7,424 nt of DNA, from the NCBI GenBank assembly GCA_937128785.1, contig CAKZMS010000721.1, forward strand, positions 1-7,424. The letters run 5' to 3'. Below are positions 1 to 5,675 of this stretch, in pieces. This DNA comes from an uncultured Opitutaceae bacterium (lineage in GTDB: Bacteria > Verrucomicrobiota > Verrucomicrobiia > Opitutales > Opitutaceae). The position numbers and the translations under genes are program-made. Every line of letters begins with the position of its first letter. The first letter of the stretch is position 1. The notes below the pieces were generated by a model that was not told the origin of the DNA, ran no database searches, and saw nothing but the letters and a program-made list of their open reading frames with translations.

Positions 1-1395
1 GCTGGCAAGAATAGATTTGATTAATTCAACATCTTCATTGAGCTGTGCATCGCTTTTCATCAGATTTTCGACGGTTCTGACAGCATGCATCACGGTTGTG
101 TGATCCCGCCCCCCAAATTGCCGCCCAATTTCCGGATAGGATAGCGATGTCAGGTTTTTCGCCAGATACATGGCGATTTGCCGCGGCCGGGCAATATTGC
201 GCGCACGCCTCGCTGAAAACATTTCAGATACCCGCACACCATAATGTGCCGCCACCCGCTTTTGGATAACATCAACAGAGATCTGGCGGCTGCTGGCGCG
301 CAACAGGTCTGCCAAAAGATCCGCGGTGCTGTCGATGGTGATTTCACGGCCAATCAACATCGCATGCGCCAGAATACGGTTGAGCGCGCCTTCCAGCTCA
401 CGCACATTACTGACAATGCGATGCGCCATAAATTCCAGAACCTTGTCGGAAATTTCAACCTGCGCCTGCTCGGCTTTTGACTGTAAAATCCCCAGACGCA
501 GCTCATAATCAGCCGGATGGATATCCGCCACCATGCCCCATCCGAGCCGCGAGCGCAGACGCTCTTCCATACCCTCAAGGTCGGTCGGCGATTTATCCGC
601 CGATACAATCACCTGCCGGCCATCTTCAACCAGCGCGTTAAAGGTGTGAAAAAACTCCTCCTGAATCCGCTCCTTACCGCCGAGGAACTGAACGTCATCA
701 AGCAGGAGGACATCCACGTTGCGGTAACGCTGGCGGAATTTGACCAGGGCATTCTCCTGCAGGCCTTGGATAAACTCGTTGGTGAATTTTTCGGTCGAGA
801 GGTAGGCGACGCGGGCGTCAGGCTTTTGCTGGAGAATAGCGTGCCCAATGGCGTGCATCAGATGGGTCTTACCCAGTCCGGTATCACCGTAGAGGAACAG
901 CGGATTGTAAGCTTGGGCGGGGGACTGTGCGACGGCCAGAGCGGCGGCCTGAGCCATCTGGTTGTTACTGCCGACGACGTAGTTTTCGAAGGTGTTCCGC
1001 GGATTCAGGTTGCCGGAAGCGGAGGTGCGGCGGTCGTGGCCGCGGCCGAAGTTGGCGCGCCGTTTGGCGGGGAGCGGCGACTCTGCGGGCGGGGCAGCGG
1101 ACTCGTAACGGTTCGCGGGCGTGGCGGCGGTGGAGATGGCCCCAGATTTCTTCAGGCGCACGTCGATGTCTCGGCCGGTGTTCAACCGCAGTCGCTGGAC
1201 GATCAGATCGAGGTAATTGTCATGGATCCAGATCGCCGCAAAATCGTTGGGCACCCCCAAGGTTACGCTGTCTTCATCAGCTTCGAGGCACTCGAGAGGT
1301 TCGAACCAAAGCTGAAAGACATCTTCCGGGAAAAGGGTTTTGAAATCCTGTTTTACGGTTTCCCAGAGAGTCGAGGAGGGGGAGGAGATGGGCAT
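1..1395 (-). CDS. dnaA: Chromosomal replication initiator protein DnaA (3' end cut by window edge; apparent mosaic)
   Basis: DnaA is the AAA+ ATPase that binds DnaA boxes, melts the origin and helps load the replicative helicase. The 465 codons visible have no stop, but the usual family length is about 450-470, so little is missing. Domain I is at about residues 1-80, a Pro/Ala/Arg-rich linker at 86-125, and the AAA+ domain at about 130-350 with Walker A GDTGLGKT (170-177), Walker B LLLDD (230-234), the arginine-finger region RLRSRLGWG (279-287) and sensor II NVRELEGAL (331-338 region). Domain IV carries the box-binding signature GRDHTTVMHA near residue 430. The ATG at 1395 is the only plausible start: an in-frame stop lies at 1420-1422 with no start codon between. 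No clear Shine-Dalgarno is visible. Residues up to about 245 resemble Opitutales DnaA; the rest resembles alphaproteobacterial DnaA, with lower GC3 (see findings). Identity as dnaA is certain; its integrity as one natural gene is not. Confidence 0.96.
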   Translation of the reverse strand, partial: MPISSPSSTLWETVKQDFKTLFPEDVFQLWFEPLECLEADEDSVTLGVPNDFAAIWIHDNYLDLIVQRLRLNTGRDIDVRLKKSGAISTAATPANRYESAAPPAESPLPAKRRANFGRGHDRRTSASGNLNPRNTFENYVVGSNNQMAQAAALAVAQSPAQAYNPLFLYGDTGLGKTHLMHAIGHAILQQKPDARVAYLSTEKFTNEFIQGLQENALVKFRQRYRNVDVLLLDDVQFLGGKERIQEEFFHTFNALVEDGRQVIVSADKSPTDLEGMEERLRSRLGWGMVADIHPADYELRLGILQSKAEQAQVEISDKVLEFMAHRIVSNVRELEGALNRILAHAMLIGREITIDSTADLLADLLRASSRQISVDVIQKRVAAHYGVRVSEMFSARRARNIARPRQIAMYLAKNLTSLSYPEIGRQFGGRDHTTVMHAVRTVENLMKSDAQLNEDVELIKSILAS

Positions 1396-1419
1396 TAAAA
1401 GAGAGTCTTGAGCGTGGTT

Positions 1420-1428
1420 TTATTCACA
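1420..1428 (+). promoter_or_regulatory. DnaA box, TTATTCACA, 24 bases upstream of dnaA
   Basis: Exact TTATTCACA, one base from the consensus TTATCCACA. Its position immediately upstream of the dnaA start suits autoregulation of dnaA as well as origin function. The role is inferred from position and sequence only. Confidence 0.65.
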
Positions 1429-1540
1429 ACGCGCGGTGGGAAACGTGTAACTCTCTCGTCGGGGACCCGGATTTCAACCTGAGGATAGGGGTAAAAAAAG
1501 TGGTGATTGAGCTGCGAAACTGGAATCTGATCTCGACCGG

Positions 1541-1580
1541 ATTCGTAAAGTTTTGCATTCCAATGATTAATGACCTTTAT
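1541..1580. other. AT-rich stretch, possible DNA-unwinding element
   Basis: About 11 of 40 bases are G or C, in a region otherwise near 50-60%. It lies between the dnaA-proximal box and the cluster of three distal boxes. An unwinding role is an inference from composition and position; no repeated 13-mer was seen. Confidence 0.3.
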
Positions 1581-1658
1581 TGGGCCATAATCGGGATTGA
1601 AGGGGGGAGACGGGAGAATGAACGTTCCAATAACCGTGCGGGAGGTTAACTGGAGGAC

Positions 1659-1667
1659 TGTGAATAA
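1659..1667 (-). promoter_or_regulatory. DnaA box, TTATTCACA on minus strand
   Basis: The plus strand reads TGTGAATAA, the reverse complement of TTATTCACA. It faces the box at 1711-1719, with 43 bases between them, so the central part of the spacer has boxes in both orientations. Confidence 0.65.
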
Positions 1668-1710
1668 ACGGGAAGGTAAATTGGGGTTTCAACGCTAACT
1701 TTCCAACAAG

Positions 1711-1719
1711 TTATTCACA
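1711..1719 (+). promoter_or_regulatory. DnaA box, TTATTCACA
   Basis: Third exact copy of TTATTCACA in the spacer. It is followed at 1726-1734 by a weaker minus-strand match (AGGGGATAA against TGTGGATAA, two mismatches) and then by the AT-rich stretch beginning at 1731. Confidence 0.7.
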
Positions 1720-1730
1720 TCTTTGAGGGG

Positions 1731-1765
1731 ATAACTTTTTGGCAGTTTTTTGTTGCTTATTCACG
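1731..1765. other. AT-rich T-tract stretch beside DnaA boxes, possible unwinding element
   Basis: Two runs of five to six T occur within 1736-1751, and the first 30 bases are about 27% GC. It is flanked by the boxes at 1711-1719 and 1757-1765, so it is the better placed of the two AT-rich candidates. Strand opening here is an inference. Confidence 0.35.
1757..1765 (+). promoter_or_regulatory. Variant DnaA box, TTATTCACG
   Basis: TTATTCACG differs from the other three boxes only in the last base. It lies at the end of an AT-rich stretch and is in the same orientation as the box at 1711-1719, 46 bases away start to start. Confidence 0.5.
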
Positions 1766-1804
1766 CTCGTATTTTCGGCCAAACTTATCGGTTTTTCCGT
1801 AAGG

Positions 1805-1878
1805 ATTCCGGCACTACAAAATCGGCATTCCCCCTCGTAACCTACGTCACAAAAACGTCACAGCCGTAGTGCCCGAAT
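1805..1878. repeat. Imperfect 13-base inverted repeat (12/13)
   Basis: The arms are 1805-1817 (ATTCCGGCACTAC) and 1866-1878 (GTAGTGCCCGAAT), complementary at 12 of 13 positions with 48 bases between. It sits just downstream of the ispG stop. It may be part of transcription termination for ispG or a boundary element of the origin region. There is no U-tract directly after the stem in the ispG direction, so a simple intrinsic terminator is not evident. Confidence 0.5.
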
Positions 1879-1887
1879 GGTTACGAG
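1834..1887. repeat. Perfect 9-base inverted repeat overlapping the ispG stop codon
   Basis: The arms are 1834-1842 (CTCGTAACC) and 1879-1887 (GGTTACGAG), perfectly complementary with 36 bases between. The right arm covers the ispG stop codon. The pair interleaves with the inverted repeat at 1805-1878, so both can form together only as a pseudoknot. Confidence 0.45.
1844..1862. repeat. Direct repeat ACGTCACA, 11-base period
   Basis: ACGTCACA occurs at 1844-1851 and again at 1855-1862, separated by AAA. The 11-base period places both copies on about the same face of the helix, as expected for paired binding of one protein. No factor can be named from the sequence. Confidence 0.45.
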
Positions 1888-3947
1888 ATGGTGACGGTCC
1901 CGGCCTGGGCGGGCGTGGCGGGGTCGGGATCGACCCATTTTCCGTGCTCGCGAATTAAATCGATCAAGCGCTCATCGGCCTCGATTTGGGGGATATTGTA
2001 ACGAACACACGTCTTGCCGACGTAGAGATTGATTTTTCCGGGCGCGCCGCCGACGTAACCGAAGTCGGCATCGGCCATTTCGCCGGGGCCGTTAACGATG
2101 CAGCCCATGATGGCGATTTTGACCCCCTTGAGGTGCCCTGTTTTTTCGCGAATCCGCTGGGTGGTGGATTGCAGATCGAACAGCGTGCGGCCGCAGGAGG
2201 GGCAGGCGACAAACTCGGTCTTGGTAATCCGGGCTCCGGCTCCCTGTAGGATGTTGTAGGCCAATTTGACTGCCCGGACGGCATCCGGCTCGGTTTCGAC
2301 GCTGATCAGGTCGCCCAGTCCGTCGCAAAGGAGCGCGCCGGAGAGGATGGAGCCATCGATCAATCGGCCCAGGAAACTCGGCTCATGCGCCAACGCGGTC
2401 TCTGCGGTGTTGCGGATCCACAACGGCACGCGTGAGCGGTGCGAGACCAGGATCGACGCCAATCGCCGGTAGGCACCGACTGCGTGATCCGGCGAACGCT
2501 CGGTGGTGTCCAGGGTGACGATCAACCGATCCGATCCAAGCTCGGTCAAGACGGGGGCCAAGGCCGTCAGGGCCGTCGGAGTCATGGCGGGACAAAGCAG
2601 ATGGGGAGGGCAGCGACGCAGACCTTCGATCCATTCCCGGAATGCAGTGGCATCCTCGGCTCCGAATCGCCGCATCACCACAGCGGGTTTCCCGCTATCT
2701 CCCAGGGCAGTGGTGACGTCGGCCAGTGAGATCGTCGCCGCCAAGTCCAGAACCTCAAACCGGGTGGTGAGCCCGGCACGGACTTTTTGCCAGATCGTGA
2801 GGTCCTCAGTCGAACGAACGGGCACGATGATACCTTCGGGAGGATTGTCCTTCAGGGCTGGGGTGCTGAGCTTGCTTCCCGTCTCCGCCAGCTCGGCGGC
2901 GGACTTGGCCCGGACGATCACAGCGGGGGGCTGCTCGGGCCCGACGGAACAGGATTCGCCCAGACTGACTGAGTTGATCTGTCGCCGCGTGAAATGGAAC
3001 GGGTCCAGTGCGTCGGGGGGATCAATCGGAAAACCCTCGGCGGATACCATGTTTCCCTGCCAAAGGGTTGACGTGTGTTTGGCCAACGCCTGAGCCACCG
3101 GGATCTCATAAACCGGATCCTCCGTGAGGGAAACGCGGATGGTGTCGCCCAACCCGTCGAGTAGCAGGCTGCCAATACCGATCGCGCTTTTGATGCGTCC
3201 GTCTTCGCCGTCACCGGCTTCGGTCACGCCCAGATGCAGCGGGTAGTGCATGTCTGCCGCAGCCATGCGTTGGACCAGCAAACGATAGGCTTCGATCATC
3301 ACCTTTGGATTGGAGGCCTTCATCGACAGAATCATGTCGTGATAGCCGTGACTTTCACCGATCCGCAAAAACTCCAGCGCACTCTCCACCATGCCCAACG
3401 GCGTGTCACCGTAGCGATTCATGATCCGGTCCGAAAGTGAACCGTGATTGGTGCCGATTCGCATGGCCCGGCCCAGTTCCTTGGATCGGATCACGAGTGG
3501 GGAGAACGCTTCGTGAAGACGCTCCAATTCCTCGGCGTAGGCTTGGTCGGTGTATTCTTTGACCGCGAATTTCTTTTTGTCGGCGTAGTTGCCGGGGTTC
3601 ACCCGCACCTTCTCAACGTGTTCCACCGCCTCCATCGCGGCGGACGGCAGAAAGTGGATATCGGCCACCAGCGGTATCTCGCCAAAACCGGCATCGGCAA
3701 ATTGCCGCCGGATCTCGCGGAGAGCTTGGGCGGCGGCCTTGTTGGGTGCCGTCACCCGCACGATCTCGCAGCCCACCTCGGCCAGGGCGATAGCCTGTTT
3801 CACCGTGGCCGCCACATCCTGGGTGTTGGTTGTGGTCATTGATTGGACCCGCACGGGGTTGTCCCCGCCCACGGCGACAGAGCCGACGTTCACCGCGGTG
3901 GAACGACGGCGAATAGTGCGAAAACGGGAAGCGCAATAGCTGCTCAT
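1881..3947 (-). CDS. ispG: 4-hydroxy-3-methylbut-2-en-1-yl diphosphate synthase IspG (GcpE), long three-domain form
   Basis: IspG reductively converts 2-C-methyl-erythritol 2,4-cyclodiphosphate to HMBPP, the penultimate step of the cytosolic MEP isoprenoid pathway, using a [4Fe-4S] cluster. I use the ATG at 3947 (688 residues), because the conserved family N-terminus (SSYCAS..TIRRRSTAVNVG, then NPVRVQSMTTT) begins there. The frame is open further up to a TTG at 3983 (700 residues). No good Shine-Dalgarno fits either start. A TIM-barrel domain spans about residues 15-285, a large insert domain about 290-560, and the C-terminal domain about 575-688. Cluster ligands are Cys582 and Cys585 (ACPSCGR), Cys616 and probably Glu623 (MGCIVNGPGE). 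Short proteobacterial IspG (about 370 residues) lacks the insert; the long form is known from plants, Chlamydiae and Bacteroidetes and fits Verrucomicrobiota. It lies 301 bases downstream of rseP on the same strand and may have its own promoter. Confidence 0.97.
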   Translation of the reverse strand: MSSYCASRFRTIRRRSTAVNVGSVAVGGDNPVRVQSMTTTNTQDVAATVKQAIALAEVGCEIVRVTAPNKAAAQALREIRRQFADAGFGEIPLVADIHFLPSAAMEAVEHVEKVRVNPGNYADKKKFAVKEYTDQAYAEELERLHEAFSPLVIRSKELGRAMRIGTNHGSLSDRIMNRYGDTPLGMVESALEFLRIGESHGYHDMILSMKASNPKVMIEAYRLLVQRMAAADMHYPLHLGVTEAGDGEDGRIKSAIGIGSLLLDGLGDTIRVSLTEDPVYEIPVAQALAKHTSTLWQGNMVSAEGFPIDPPDALDPFHFTRRQINSVSLGESCSVGPEQPPAVIVRAKSAAELAETGSKLSTPALKDNPPEGIIVPVRSTEDLTIWQKVRAGLTTRFEVLDLAATISLADVTTALGDSGKPAVVMRRFGAEDATAFREWIEGLRRCPPHLLCPAMTPTALTALAPVLTELGSDRLIVTLDTTERSPDHAVGAYRRLASILVSHRSRVPLWIRNTAETALAHEPSFLGRLIDGSILSGALLCDGLGDLISVETEPDAVRAVKLAYNILQGAGARITKTEFVACPSCGRTLFDLQSTTQRIREKTGHLKGVKIAIMGCIVNGPGEMADADFGYVGGAPGKINLYVGKTCVRYNIPQIEADERLIDLIREHGKWVDPDPATPAQAGTVTIS

Positions 3948-4079
3948 CGCTGCAAGTAACAAGGATGAGTCCCCAAGTATCAAGTGAGCGGCGAGGAATA
4001 ATCTCCTCCCGGGATTTCGTGGAATCTCCGATTGGGCAGATGCGAACGTAATGCAGGACGGCCAGCAGGATGGTATCGA

Positions 4080-4138
4080 GTCACAGAGTTCACCGAGGGA
4101 GCACGGAGGTCACAGAGAACCGTCCGCACCCTCTGTGT
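4080..4138. repeat. CACAGAG-type intergenic palindromic repeat
   Basis: GTCACAGAG occurs at 4080-4088 and 4109-4117 (29-base period), and CTCTGTG at 4131-4137 is its inverse, giving a perfect 7-base stem with 4111-4117 and a 13-base loop. Between the copies are related CACCGAGG and CACGGAGG blocks. Sequences made of alternating CACAGAG / CACGGAG blocks are common dispersed intergenic elements in several phyla including Verrucomicrobiota, to my knowledge. The element lies in the rseP-ispG spacer and codes for nothing convincing; the short plus-strand open frame across it is spurious. Confidence 0.6.
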
Positions 4139-4179
4139 CTTACTAAGTGCCCGCTGTGACCAAAAGAGCCGAAAAGTGG

Positions 4180-4217
4180 TTCTCTTTCCTCAGTATCCCT
4201 CTTGGGAAGAAAGAGAA
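4180..4217 (-). terminator. Nested hairpin downstream of rseP, possible terminator
   Basis: A 9-base perfect stem pairs 4180-4188 (TTCTCTTTC) with 4209-4217 (GAAAGAGAA). Inside its loop a second 4-base stem pairs 4196-4199 (TCCC) with 4204-4207 (GGGA) around a TCTT loop. It begins about 30 bases past the rseP stop. In the rseP direction only a short T run follows at some distance (around 4171-4175), so termination is possible but not typical. The outer stem is AT-rich and of modest stability. Confidence 0.3.
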
Positions 4218-4248
4218 AGATAAGGAATATCGAGAAAGACTCTGCGGT

Positions 4249-5667
4249 TTACTCTTCCGCCGGGGTTTCTTCGGCGGGTTCTTCGGTGGTCGCGGGGTCG
4301 GAGTTGTCGCGGACGATGCGGCGCACGTCGAAGAAGCTCACGTAGAGGATCATGGTGAGGAGCAGCATCATGAAGACGCTCTGGGTGGTCATGACCCAGT
4401 TGGCGGGCAGGTCCCGGCCGCGAAGTTTGTTGATCGTCGCAATCAGGATATGGCCGCCGTCGAGCACGGGAATCGGCAGCAGGTTGAAGATCGCGAGGTT
4501 GATATTCACCAAAATCGTGAACCACAGGACGAGACGCAGATCGGCCTTCGCCACGAGGTGGAAGATCCGAAAAATGCCCACGGGGCCACTCAATTTGGAG
4601 ATGCCGATATCCGACTGGGGATTTATCAGGCTGCCCAGCGTCCGGAAGGTCATCCGCACGATGCCGGTGACCTGCTCCACCGGATTTGGGTAGGTGGTGA
4701 TCATGTCCTGCTCAAGCACCAGACCGAGGTCAGTCATGTCCAATTCGGTGCCGGCGGGAATCGCGATTTCCACGGACCGGGTTTCGCCTGCTTCATCGAT
4801 CGTAAGCGCGAATGCGCCCGGCTGAGATTCTCCGAGTCGCTGAAAAAACTCCAAGGTGTTTAGCACGCGGGTGCCCGTCTCGAGCCCGGCGGCGGCGGCG
4901 GCCGAGTCGGGCGTCACTTGGCCCACCACGGAGGTCAGCACCGGAGAAACGCCGATCCGGCGGATGCGCTCGTCGGTCGCCAGCCGAGGGAAGATATCCA
5001 CGTCGAAGCGCTCCCCATAGCGGTCGATGGTCAGCTCGGTGACCCGGCGATCGTCTTCGGTGCGCCCGGCACTCGTCACGAGCAACTGCACGAGGGTGTC
5101 CCAGTCCGAGACTTCAATACCGTCCACGGCCACGATGTGGTCTCCGGGTTTGATGCCGGCAGCCATGGCCGGGCCTTCGACCGTCTCACCTTCGGAAGTG
5201 ACGATGGTGGGCGAGACGCTGCCGATTTGGGTGGTCGTTTGATTGCGGGGCGTCGGGATTCCGACAAACCACACGATGCTCGCCAACAGGAAGGCGAAGA
5301 TCACGTTGAAGATCGCTCCGGCGACAAACACCATGACCTTGCTGGTATAGGTAACGGGTTGGGAGGATGCCGGCTCGGGTTCGTCTTCGCCTTCGCCTTC
5401 GATGGCCGGCATGTCCGCGATTTGCGGCAGGGCGACATACCCGCCCAGGGGAATCCAAGAGAAGCGGTATTCGGTGCCGCTTTGGCCTTTCCACGAATAG
5501 ATGGGTGGACCGAAGCCGATCGAGAACCGGGTCACGGTCAGGCCCCGGGCGCGAGCGACCAGAAAGTGGCCGAGCTCATGCACAAACACCGAGGCACTGA
5601 AAAAGAGAATAACGAGGACGATCGCCCAGACGTTGGAAAAGAGAGCCTGAATCAGGTCTAGCGGCAT
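4249..5667 (-). CDS. rseP: RseP-type site-2 intramembrane zinc metalloprotease (M50)
   Basis: This inner-membrane protease (also called YaeL/EcfE) cleaves transmembrane segments, classically of anti-sigma factors after a first cut, and clears signal-peptide remnants. The 472 residues compare with about 450 in E. coli. The zinc motif HELGH is at 30-34 inside the first membrane segment (about 12-36). The third ligand is Asp403 in NLLPIPVLDGGH. Further membrane segments lie at about 111-136, 376-398 and 418-440. Two PDZ modules lie between: one at about 145-230 (AMAAGIKPGDHIVAVDGIEV) and one at about 240-305. An acidic Glu/Pro-rich loop (91-99) and an acidic tail (about 455-472) are additions. 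The start ATG lies 8 bases after the dxr stop, with no clear Shine-Dalgarno, which suggests coupled translation. The substrate in this organism cannot be told from this window. Confidence 0.95.
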   Translation of the reverse strand: MPLDLIQALFSNVWAIVLVILFFSASVFVHELGHFLVARARGLTVTRFSIGFGPPIYSWKGQSGTEYRFSWIPLGGYVALPQIADMPAIEGEGEDEPEPASSQPVTYTSKVMVFVAGAIFNVIFAFLLASIVWFVGIPTPRNQTTTQIGSVSPTIVTSEGETVEGPAMAAGIKPGDHIVAVDGIEVSDWDTLVQLLVTSAGRTEDDRRVTELTIDRYGERFDVDIFPRLATDERIRRIGVSPVLTSVVGQVTPDSAAAAAGLETGTRVLNTLEFFQRLGESQPGAFALTIDEAGETRSVEIAIPAGTELDMTDLGLVLEQDMITTYPNPVEQVTGIVRMTFRTLGSLINPQSDIGISKLSGPVGIFRIFHLVAKADLRLVLWFTILVNINLAIFNLLPIPVLDGGHILIATINKLRGRDLPANWVMTTQSVFMMLLLTMILYVSFFDVRRIVRDNSDPATTEEPAEETPAEE

Positions 5668-5675
5668 AAAATTGG

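Larger units (their letters stand above)
1396..1880. other. Candidate oriC / dnaA upstream control region
   Basis: This 485-base non-coding stretch separates the ispG stop codon from the dnaA start codon. It contains three exact TTATTCACA 9-mers (one on the minus strand) and one TTATTCACG, each one or two bases from the classical DnaA box TTATCCACA. It also has two stretches of about 27% GC (1541-1580 and 1731-1765) that could unwind. Bacterial origins often lie next to dnaA, so an origin or at least a DnaA-autoregulated dnaA promoter region is the natural reading. I see no long open frame here. I could not pick out a convincing -35/-10 pair for dnaA. Helicase-loading sites or DnaA-trio motifs were not clear to me. 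Confidence 0.7.

Noticed and set aside
517..1398. 293-residue plus-strand open frame
   Set aside because: It is the antisense shadow of dnaA. It has low-complexity Gly/Val/Arg content and no recognisable domain, while the opposite strand encodes unmistakable DnaA motifs.
1429..1658. Small gene or RNA in the dnaA-proximal part of the spacer
   Set aside because: No sustained open frame, tRNA-like fold or strong hairpin was apparent. Only the AT-rich stretch at 1541-1580 stands out.
3948..3983. TTG start for ispG at 3983, adding 12 residues
   Set aside because: The added residues are not part of the conserved IspG N-terminus, and the purine-rich stretch at about 4002-4012 is too far (about 19 bases) from the TTG. 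The ATG at 3947 was preferred, although the longer form cannot be fully excluded.
3948..4079. Promoter for ispG
   Set aside because: A TTGATA-like hexamer near 3979 followed by GTTACT 17 bases later was considered, but the second element matches only half of the -10 consensus and would give almost no leader. Not reported as a feature.
4032..4223. 63-residue plus-strand open frame in the rseP-ispG spacer
   Set aside because: It translates the dispersed repeat (TEFTEGARRSQR), a typical spurious product of such elements.
4147..4863. 238-residue plus-strand open frame running from the spacer into rseP
   Set aside because: It starts in the repeat-containing spacer and continues as the antisense of rseP. 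Nothing suggests a real protein.
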